Origin: Mactromeris polynyma
Taxonomy: Eukaryota > Mollusca > Bivalvia > Venerida > Mactridae
Assembly (NCBI GenBank): GCA_032209605.1
Contig: JASFXZ010000015.1
Span: 2,232,001 to 2,296,000 of the forward strand
DNA: 64,000 nt
Direction of reading: 5' to 3'
The translations under genes were made by a program, and so were the position numbers. How positions within the stretch are numbered: the first letter of the stretch is position 1; the number at the start of each line of letters is the position of its first letter. Shown in pieces: positions 24,201-36,200 of this stretch. The notes beneath the pieces were generated by a model, which did not search any database, was not told the origin of the DNA, and worked only from the letters and a program-made list of their open reading frames with translations.

Positions 24201-27200
24201 TTTCTACTTGTATGTGTCTACATGTAAATGACACTGTATTACTTATGAGTGTCGTTATTCTTTCATGTTTGAATATATCAATCAAACTTAATTGTTTATT
24301 ATTATCAAAAAAGGCACCGAAATTACTTATGGACAATCTTGCTATAACAAGTTGCATGTGTCCATACATGACGAGCCCATAAGCGGTCATCTGAATGTAG
24401 TCGCCGAATGCTGGTTTGACCATGATGATATGGCATGTCACGCACAATACATGTGTCCTATGCTCAAAAGGCAATGACACAAATAGAGGTGAAACATCAG
24501 AAATTGGCCTAAAATATCTGGTCCGGAACATTTCACTGTGATGTATGTAAGGATTCACCAATGTATCAGTATCTATATGCCCAAGGGCTACATGTCGAGC
24601 TCGTCATTTGTCTAGAGATCAATAGAATAAGTGTGTATAATGCTATACAGCGGTACCTTGCTATAAAGACCATGTCAGTGGCTCAAAGGTCAATTATAGT
24701 GGCTAAATGTCAAAAATTGATTCAAATCTTTTGCATAATATCACAGTCAGTTATTGTGGGATTTTCACATTTAGAGGTCGAACATCATTTGAATGTTATT
24801 CAATGCACCAGTTCACAGTCTGTTATACAATCTTAGACCATTAATGTCAGCTTAGTGTTTTCTGTATGATATGTTTTACATCTGTAAATGATTGCATTAC
24901 TTGACCATAGTATTACCATTACAACAATCAATTGCATACTTCATTTTAACCGTTCATAGCATGTTACATGTACTGAAACATGTTCTATAAATATCAATAA
25001 TAATTAAATTTGTTACAGATAATGCAAAGGAGAAATTTTCGAGAGCGTCTTGATATAGATGATCTATCTAATTTAGATATCATCGAGAGGTACCGTTTTG
25101 ATAGGGATGGCTTGCTGTACATGGAACGTGAATTGGGACATGTGTTGCACCCCAAGACAAACAGAAACCACAGTTTGACAGTTATGCAAAAACTGCTGAT
25201 TACCCTCAGATACTTGGCGACCGGTTCAATACAATTGAACTATGGTGACTTGCATGGTGTGTCACAACCGAGTGTATCTCGAGTTATTGCCGAAGTGACA
25301 GAAGCAATTAGTAGGCCGCAATTTTCTGGATTGTACATCCATTTTACTACTACTATTGGAGAGATAACAGCTAACAACAGAGAATTTTTTGGGGTGGCAC
25401 GATTCCCAAATGTATTGGGAGTTGTAGATGGTACGCATATACAAATACAGGCACCTACTGTCGATGAGGAATCGTATGTGAACAGAATGAGCTACCATTC
25501 CATTAATGCTCAAGTAAGTAAATATAACTTATAATTATAAAATGAGATACATCTTTCACTACTATGTTCAACTGAAACAGGATTATTGCATTATATAAAA
25601 GCCACCGGTTCTGTTGGAATACATTTAATAGTTTGGTTCATTTCAGTAGAAATTGAGTATAGGTTAAATAGCACTAAATGTTATTTTCAACTAGACGTGG
25701 AATGATCGCACGGCAGAAAAATTAAAACTAAAGTTATGAATAAACACTCTGGCCTAACTTGTGTGTGAATCAGCTTATTTAATTTGTAATATCATAACAC
25801 CGTTATCGTATGTTCATTTATATTCAGATCGTGTTTGATGCCAACTACACAATTTTAGATTTAGTTGCAAGATGGCCTGGGTCAACACACGATAGCAGAA
25901 TATTAAGAGAGAGAGTGGCCTATGGACCTTACTAGATGGTGGACATCTGAACGCCGGAACCCAGTACTTACTGGGTGATAGTGGGTATCCATGCAAACGA
26001 TGGTTACTAACACCATATCTTCACCCGCAGCCAGGATCACAAACGGATTACAATAAGTAATACTCTTGTTTCACAACTTAAGTATCTTTAAAATCATTCT
26101 AAAATTGATGTTAGTGTATATATCAAAATTAGATAAAAAAATCTTTGAAATGTAAGCAATACATCGCTATTTATTTATTTAAACAGCGATATACGATATT
26201 GCTATGTTTATCATTAATTACATTTCCAGCACAAATACTGGATTTATATAAGCAGAATATATTTAATGCTGCTTAAATTAAATGAAGTAGTAATAAATAA
26301 TGGACTGAACAGTGCTTTGTTCTGGAAAGTTGCTTAAAATCACCCTTAGTAAGAACGTCCAATTATGTCAACAAAAATTGACATTATTTTTATTGTCCTT
26401 CATTTGTTCAGAGCCCACAAACATACAAGGTCCATTGTGGAGAGAGGCATTGGCCAATTGAAAAGAAGATGGGGTGTACTCCAGGGTCAAATACGTCTAA
26501 AACCTGAGAAAGCATGCAAGTAAGCACAGAGTTGTATGTTTACTGAAATTAATATATTGCTTAGTGTGTTAAATAATATTGTAATTGTTATAGAGTAATG
26601 CAAGCATACAATAATACCCATGTGAGTCCAATGCATAGCTTATTATTCACAAAATGCATATTCAATTCATATATATCACTTTGTGGTTTCAGAGTGATTA
26701 TTGCCTGCGGTGTTCTGCACAATATTTGCAAAAGAAGAAAAAGTCCTTTAATACAAGACATAGATGATGCCAATGCACCAAATATACCACCAGCTGGATT
26801 TCATGGACCTCAAGAAGGACTGCGATTCAGAGACTATATCGCCAATACACATTTCTGATTCATATATAAATTACAAACATCATGTACTTTACGTTAGTAT
26901 TTTTTAATGTTCTTTTTCCAAGGTTCTCTGTAACACCTTAATTTGTAACTCGATTTTCTTTTTCTTCAATTGAAGCAACTCTTCATCACAGTGACAACAA
27001 TTACTGAAAAAACAACACATGTTATTCCATATGAAAATGTTTGATTTTGTGTTAAATTTTTTAGTTACTCATTCAGCTTTACATCAAAATATCCAGTTAC
27101 TCTGCATGCAATTTTATTGAACTCGATTGAATTATTGGAAATGAACAAATTAGAATTATGTTGCATGTACTCTATCTTTCATGTAATGCCCTTAGTAACT

Positions 27201-30200
27201 GTGTTTACATTAAACAAAGTCCATGCCATACATACGGTTTGAATGAATCGACATGCACAAATAAAGATGTTCACATTTTTAATCAACAACTTTTTATCAC
27301 GTTTATTAGAAATTAACAGGTAATGATTAATAAAGTTGTACCATTTAGTTTTTTTGGTTGTGACAATGCCGGTGTCAGTTGCTGATCCACTGCACTCATC
27401 AAATGTTGAAAGAGCAGCTGATCTGAAATTGAGTCGATTACATTGCATATAAAAACATTTTCAGTTGTTTCACAATAAATACTGTGTGATTATGCCACAA
27501 AAAATCATTTTGACAATGCTTATTTCAAAAGATACTGTAGTTTACATTGTTAAATTCATTCTGAATGAAAATAGATAATATGCAATAGAAAACTTTCCTG
27601 AATTATTTTGCCAAATAACAAATTATAATTAAATTTATATTGATAATGATGTATGACATGAATATGATTCATTTACCTTTCAACAGTGTTTTCTTGATCT
27701 TGCTGCCTGAAAATGCACCATGGAAAGAATAAAATTCAAACACAGTAAACCCAACAGATTTATTTGTCATACATGTAAAAATCGCTTGGCAATTACAATG
27801 CAAAAAAACATAATAATATGTCATATACATAATACAAACAGGATGACACAAAAAAGGGATATTTAATCCCTTATTTCCATTGTGGTCCTTAACAATAAAT
27901 ATGTATATCTAGGAAGACATCAAACATTAATTAACAATATCATACTGGTAAAACCAGTATTCACATGTAGATTTATCAAATACTTACTGTCTCAACTGGT
28001 TAAACGTTGTGTCAAGTGAAACAGCACCAGTACCAACTACACTAACATTGTCCACCCCTATAACTTCCATCACTGCCTCAGTTAATAGGGAATACCTGCA
28101 TGTTGTAGGCCCACTACCTTTAAAATGGAGGTTATTGTATTTTTTAATATATTGGTAAAACCACATGTAAGTCAATTCATGTATGGGAAAAACTTGGGTA
28201 AACTTGGGTAAAAGGCTTAGTAATAAAATTGAAATGTTAATAAGTTCAGATAAACACTCATAAAGAAAAATCACTTATTTCAAAAAAATAATGCTATATG
28301 ATGAGAAATATGAATTTTCATAACATTTAGTACAGAAGTAAGAAAGTTTAGACAATTTAAATATGATGCGTTAGAGCTTAGGGCGAGTGTATATATATAT
28401 AATATGTTCTTATTTAAAAATTGAAACAAACATTTATTTCAATGCTATCAATCAAACCTGTCATATTCATTTCCCTCCGGTAATCAGCATAAATTGCCCG
28501 GTGTTTTGAAACGAGGTTTTCCCATTTTTTTTGCAAATCAATGCCTTTTCTTGGCCCAGACGTTTGGCTTGAATAATACTGTTCCTCAACATCAACCCAC
28601 ACCAATTTCTTGGTTGCATTTGTTATACCTATATATTTCAAAGGAATATCAATTAATAACTACTGCAACGTTTGTTTGTAGTTGTTTTTTTTGCTAATTA
28701 AAGCGGACATATTATCACATTTTTGTATGACAATAAATATTTGACATGTCAATTAATTTGATATATACTGGCAACCGTATTATATGTGATATTTATCCTT
28801 TTTCAAAACCGATAATTAGCAAAAGCAGTAAATGTCAAATATTAACTTTTTAGTAATGTGTAAATATCCCTATATGCTCACATTACGGTATGATACATGT
28901 CGTATACTTGTGAATTGTGATATTTGTTTTTGAAGATACAGCCAATATCATTTATAACATTTAAATATTAGAGACAATTTATGATTATATAGTGTTTCAA
29001 CAGCCCTATGATGTAAGTATGCTGAATTCAAAGTAGCACATAATTCATAACAGTATTCCATGAAATATAAACAATCGCTTACCTGTCTAGATACGACTTC
29101 CAAAAAATACGGCACTTTTAAAAATAGATACTTACGCTCGTTAAATCTGTGCTTGTCTACTTTATGCCTAGACATGCTCATATTTTGGAAGGGTTCGCCC
29201 ATCAAATGAGCTATCAACAGGCATTCCTGCGTCGAAAAATTCGGTGAACGCGTTTTTTGTTTCGGCTCCATTAGTGAAATTGACGTCTGCTTCAATGTTA
29301 TGACAGATCTATTTTTAAATCTCGGAAAATCCGATGAATCGCAAGGTCAACAGAACCGACATGAAAATGAAACTGATACATTGTTAGATATCAATCTCAA
29401 TCCATATCACTAGTGTTAAACCCCCGTCAAGTGATCATGTTTCCTTCCATACGTAAATTTCGTGAATAGAACTTTCCGCTAGGCGAAAAATCGAAGGAAT
29501 ATTCACAAGCTCCACGCATTCAATTGCTTGACCGCCATTTTGAATCCTGACGTGGTGTTACTATTTTTAGTAACACCAATTCCCGGAATCCAATATTTAC
29601 GAAAATAACGATTGTTATTGAACGAAATTATCGACTAAGGAATATATTTTCCTTAAGTAGATACTTACCTAAGGAAATTCCTTAGGTGTTTTTTAAGTGA
29701 AAATTTAAGGAATTTTCTGCCCTAAGGAGATTTTATAGAGATAAGGTATTTCCTTAATTTTCTCCTTAGGAGCTTTATGAATACGGGCCCAGATAATTAA
29801 CTATAAGTAGAATATACCAAGGTGACTTATTTCTGTATCAAAGTAAATTTATATTCATTTACCTGTTATGTTGGTGGCGTCTGCAACAAAATGCAAGGAT
29901 ATATATTTTAATTGTTGCATATCGAAAAATGTCATATCCAAAGTATACAGCCATACAAAGCACAGGGAGACATAAAAATATACAATCTGGTTAAAGCACA
30001 CGATCTCTAAAAGTATGCAAAGCGTTCATTGAAGAGTTTATTTTAATCAGATTGAAACATATAAAAACATAGAAACATGGCGCAAGACAATGTTTGCAAG
30101 CATCATTGTGGATGTTTATATTCAACCCCTTGTGTACTAGTAATGAATTGTTCCGCTCGTTTAAAACACTTTACTTCATAAGAAACACACTATAGTAATC

Positions 30201-33200
30201 AATTTGAACTAATATATTCTCCCCTCCGCCCTGTCTCTACTAACTGATTGTGACCATGCATCATATATTTGTTCGTCATTTTCCAACATAGGTAGTACCT
30301 AAGTAAATTAATTATTATGGTGACATATACGTGTATATGTGGTCTGGATTTTACCATAGTACACAGTATTTCTTTATCTTCATATTAGTTGATATATGCG
30401 ATGTACAAATTTACGATGTATGATTTTAAACCCTAAAATAACCTGATAAAACATGAAGACAAAACTTTACGTATACTGGTCAGTTTGTACTTTGAAAATG
30501 CAATTATAAAATTACGTGAAATAGTTTTTCAGAAACTTAATTTAATAGTACTAACGGGTTTGCACTTTTGAGCAGTATATTATGACAGCGAGCTTGATTA
30601 ACTAGCAACCCAATCTCATAAAAATCACCTCCAGTCGCACGCTCCTATGTTATACGCTAACTGGATCAGATGACTGCACAATACAGGTCACGTTCTTGTG
30701 ACCTTTGAGTAGCCAATCAAATCGTTGCCTGCGACGAACTCCGTAAATTACATTTGAGCGTAGATCACCAAGACGTTCCGATTACATATTTTCGACAATT
30801 TCAATATGGCTGCGCCCATGGACACAACCGCAACTCCTACACGGCAACATTCTTCGGTTGAACGGTGTTGTTTGTGTAGTTTTTCGTTTTTGGAAATATT
30901 TATAACCGGAAGCGGCAGGAAGGACGTTAAAACAGTATAAACAGAAACTCCGAATAAACGAAGAACGACAATCACGGTTTTGTACGGAGAAATTTCATTG
31001 GACCACAAACGAGCACCTGGTTACGCATGTCTATTTTTAGAGAGGTTATATGAACGTGACCTCTTACGGAGTGTAGTCATATCCTAACAGCGGAAAGTAA
31101 TGGAGCTCAAGGCTGATTTCAATGAGATTGCTAGCAACCGGGCCTTATATGCGCTAAACATGTAATATCGCACTCACCGAAACAGTAAGCACTTGTACCG
31201 TCAGTTGGTACAAGATAGTAATGATACTGTTCTCGACATTTTCTTATCTTAATGTTGTATGTTAGTTTGCAGTCATCATCGTAGTCAACCAAGCAGGCAA
31301 CAATATCGTACTCTGTACCTTCAGTCATGGATTGCGGTATTGTATCTAAAATAAAGATAAGTTAACTAAAATGTGTAACAGGGAAGACCCATTTCACAAA
31401 TCAGAACTTCCCAAGACATATATAGGCAAAAGGGATGAGGAACACGCAGTGAGGGGACAACACAATAATAAACGACACACACACACGAAGGAGGGTACAC
31501 GAAAACAATAAAAAAACGGCTTATATAGGAAGGGGACGAACGCAATATTAAAACGATAAGGACAAGAAAATCAAACAATTCTGTAACTACTAAAACTCAT
31601 AAAAATGGAGCGACCCAAGGTTCCCTGTTCACAAAGAATCAGTTTTGAGACATTAAATTCAGATTTCATGATTATAAAGAACAATAAGAAACTTAATAAG
31701 TTTAGACCATATGTGGAAAAAAGAGAAATAATAAGAAGCTACAGGGAACGCCACATACATAAGACAGTGCCTCCCACGCAGACTTCCGGGAAAACAACAA
31801 TCCACAACTGTTAAGGAACAGAGGCACACGGAATGGCCTGGCAGATCATCAGGACTAAATAGGAGAATCAAATTGGACGATGAAGGAGGGGGGTTAATGG
31901 ATGGAAAAGATCACAGAACAAGTCAAGGCAGCTGGCAGTACTAGGCCGAAACTGGGCTGGAAATATCCTGAACACTATATAAAGTGACAGAATTGCACAG
32001 GGGAAAGGGAAATACAAACTACATTAAAAACACAAACAGAAAAAATAACCATACAGCGAATTACAGCCTTGAAACTATCAGTAAAAATACTTGGGATTTA
32101 AATCGGTTCAAAAGCTAGCTAACCTCACACATTATCGCTAAATGGTCATTAATTTCTAACATATTGATCTACACACAATTAGACTAAGGCGGCAGCAACT
32201 AATCCATAAAAAGCAATAACCATTATGCACCTTAAATAATGGTAATATGTAAAAAGAAATTATATAACTAGACAAAAAGTGACAACATTTTAATGAATAG
32301 ACGGAGACGCAAATTAACGTTAGACTCTTTAAGGAAGGTTACATATTGTTTGAAACTGTGTCATGATAGAAATTGTCGTTGTAATGATGTATACAGGCAT
32401 GAAATGACAGCAAAATAGAAACGGACGCCGGTAGAAAGAAGCTGGAAAGGAAGAGTTAAGTTGGTACGGGCAACACCAACCTACGAAACATTTCGGGCCA
32501 AGGTGGTATAAGGACAAATGTCTATCGGAATGGTGAAGTAATGTATTGTCAGCTGACAGTCAAACGGCCATGGAGAATTACAAGTGACAAGATGAAAGGA
32601 ATGGAATGAATGGATGGAATTAACCATTCTACAAACTAAGACAGCCATTGGCCTTGGCCTAAATGTGGGAAACAAGAATAAAACTATTCCTGATTTGAAA
32701 TATATCAGTTTCAGTTATAAGTATAATAAACTAATTTCTCAAAAAAGAACAGTGAAGTTTTGTATGTTCTCACGATGTTAATTGGAATATTTTTCTGAGG
32801 TTAGTTATGAGAAGTACTGGCAAAAGGTGTTCAATTGCTTCAAGAAAATGGCAAATATTCGTTTGGATCAGCTTGATCTAAGCAAAAATTATATGCGTAC
32901 AAAGTCCCTAACATAATCCTAAAAGACTGCCATAGCAAGTATGGTTAACATATATAATATTGTTAAGTCTTAAACTATTAGTGTCCGGTGTGGAGTTGAA
33001 ATGGCGTGAAAAACTCCCAACTGTTTTTTTATATAAGTAGTTCTCATTATGTCAGGATTATACCACTTCCTTATAAATTTAACAAACAACTGATTGAATT
33101 TACAACTGTTATGAATTTGCCGGAGATTACAGAATATCAGAGTCTAGTGATGGGAAGATTATTATCAAGAATTAAAATATCATCTTAACAACCAGAAGTA

Positions 33201-36200
33201 TTATTGAAAGCGTCAATCACCTCATTTTTCCTTTTCTTTGGATAAGGATAACGTAAAGTCTCACTCATAACAGAACCAGAATAAGTCTTGTAGGAATGCC
33301 AAATTTGTGTTGGTACACTGAGTGATCCAAATGAATAAAGATAATACATGTATTCAGTAATAAATTAAGAGCTTCACAAACATCCTGACATTTCCAGGTG
33401 AAGTAACTGAAATTATTTGGAAGTAAAGAATGCCCTTTCAATTTTGCAGGCGAAGTCTATCTATGTCGATAGATGGCTATTGTGTTTCGATTAAATGCGT
33501 AATTTTGGTTTTAATTAATTCGTGAGGGAGTGAAGTAATCAGAAGTAGAAACATCTAACGCTCGAAAATGTAAAGAATAAAATTTATTTAAAACTTCCGT
33601 ATATTGTTTTATGCCCCAATAATGGTTTATACAGGAATTTTCAAAGTTTTATTGCAATATTTGACAAACTTCAGCTTTACTAGATATTAAAAAACTACTT
33701 GGAAATTAATTAAGTTGTACCTAGGATTAGCAATAAATCTCGCTGTATATGTTGTTGGTGCAGTTTAGGTAAAATTCAAGTTAGACCGATAAGAGCCATA
33801 ACGCAGAAAATACTGTTAAACTCAATTATTTCAACGATAAAAGGCTGAAGACGCAATAAAAAAATATTGAAATTATATAGTGGTCATCAATTATTGCATT
33901 TAATAACAAAAAAACAAAAACTAACCACAAAGAGGACCCTTTGGTAGGATTTTGTCGCGTTTGGAAACGAATTTAATATTTTCAGTAATTTATAACCACC
34001 ATATAAAATGTTTATTTTTTATTGATACAATCAAGGATCTAATAATACATCCTTGATACAATGCGTAACTAAACATAATTGACAAACCTCGTACGTAGAT
34101 AGGGTTGTATGTGCCACAATGGACAAAATTCGGAGCAGTGCCGTCTGGAATGACATGAACAAAATTATCGGCAGACGCCAGGTACCAGCCAGCAAGCAAG
34201 GTAGAGTCAGATAGCAGTGGATTCGAACCGACGTAAGTCGTTGCTCTGCTGTAAACGTCATTTAGCGACATCGGATCATCACTACAGGCAAGAACTTGTC
34301 CTAAATTAAAAGCAAAAAATGACCCAGTAAAGCATGCAGCAAAATTTCCCTAGGGAAAATTTAGCAAATCTGAATAAACCTCCATAAACCTAAATCGGAA
34401 CACACTGAAAAAAGAAGTAAGAACACAAGGAAATTTACAGATTTAGGTGTTTTGGTTTTTACCAGGAAAGCAAATCACCAATTGAATTGTAATACACCAA
34501 TTTAAAGGTCGACCTAATGCCCTCATTGTGATACTAAACATTTAAAATCGTATGATATCAAAGTTCTGATGTTGTGTTCCTAAAAAACACACATTTCCCC
34601 ACAGTTGCGTTTCCAAAAAAAAAGTCCGTAAGAATATTTAGTAACAAACGTTTGAATGTGCTAAACATATTTTAACTGAAATAATACGTGCTGAAATAAG
34701 TGATTGAACAGCCAGCAAGAGCACCGAAATCACCTATACTTGACAAATAAAAATACAGTTGATTCAAGAAAACCGATCGATACGGCCTGAAAAATCTCGA
34801 ATGGTTGGAGAAACGCGGCTTTCAGAAAATTTCAGACACATAATACAACCTGGTCTGTCGTAATTTCAATACACACTGTTATCAAACGGCCAACACCGTA
34901 AAAACCTTACCTTACCGTTGGGAGCGGCAACAATAGTTATACAATCAATAAAACTGTATAATAAATACTTCACGGTATCATGAAAATACAATAGCATTGT
35001 ATACATCTGACTGTTTTGTTTGTACTAATCTTTTACGAAATAAATTGTACTGATTTCTGAAGTGGTTTATTTTTTTCAAAACGTAAAACAGGATTATGTG
35101 AAACGTGAAGTAGTTATAAAATTCACAAAAAAAGGATACTACAGTAAAACTTCGAAACCTCGAACTGCCGTCGGACCTAGCAATTAGTTCGAGCCATTTA
35201 TTGTTTTACCCTACGAAAATCTTTTTGAAATGAAGCTATGGTGCAAGTATGGCGTTTTCAGAATACATAAGTACTAAGTGCATAGCTTGTTAGGTTTTAT
35301 GGACGGTATAACGTCGCGAAACACACATACTTCATTTCAGCTATGTTTGAAATCATTTGACATGTGGAATGATTCATTGAAATGCTTGCTTGATATTGAT
35401 TTATCCATCACATCTATTTAAGAATGAACTGTAGGTCAATATATAAAGTTAATTATATTCAATGCTTTCATACAGCTTTAATTCAACGAGAGGCGTCTAT
35501 AGCGGTGCATATTCTGAAGGTTCGAATTTTCTACAATTTCTATAACGAATAAACAAATTATAATGATAATTTACATTTGAAAGCATTCAAATATTAACCA
35601 ATATGTAAAACAGCATGTATTTTGCATATCGCATCTTCCTTTTTGGGGCATAATATGTTGGTCTCTTATAACTTATGATTTTGGGCCATACATTTTTAAG
35701 TTTACATAAATTTTGTAAAATACTGTAGCTTAAATTACTCTGCAAAGTTGAATTAAAGAATGCATTCAGACATGTGTCGCCAATCTTACCCGTCAACAAA
35801 TATTAGTATATTAAGCGGTCAATGAAAGGTGTGAATTATTGTATTGTTCGATCTGTGGTGAACAATGAACGAAATGATAGCTATGGACCACAAATCCTGT
35901 TCGAGTGTTCGAACTTTCTCTGTTCGAGTGATCTACTGTTAGATAATATGAAATAAGAAGGGATTTTGCGGGGACTTAAGTACCTGTTCGAGGTAACAAC
36001 TGTGTTCGCGCCAAAACTCTTCGAGGTTTCGAAGTTTTACTGTAATTTAATTTGTTTCAATTAATAACATAACCATATTCATACGGATGTACAACTTTAG
36101 GTACCACGAGATATATTATTTGGAAATGGCATACAAGCTCTATGTGACGCTTCAAACGTTCCATACCTTTTCTGATTATTTTCGGTATGGAATAAAATTT

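Noticed and set aside
24193..24561. 122-codon minus-strand frame
   Set aside because: Overlaps low-complexity AT-rich intron with other frames open in the same place; no motif, splice or neighbour support.
24640..25020. Left terminus of the Harbinger element
   Set aside because: No sequence matching GGGCCCGTATTCATAAAG was found here; the left end remains unlocated.
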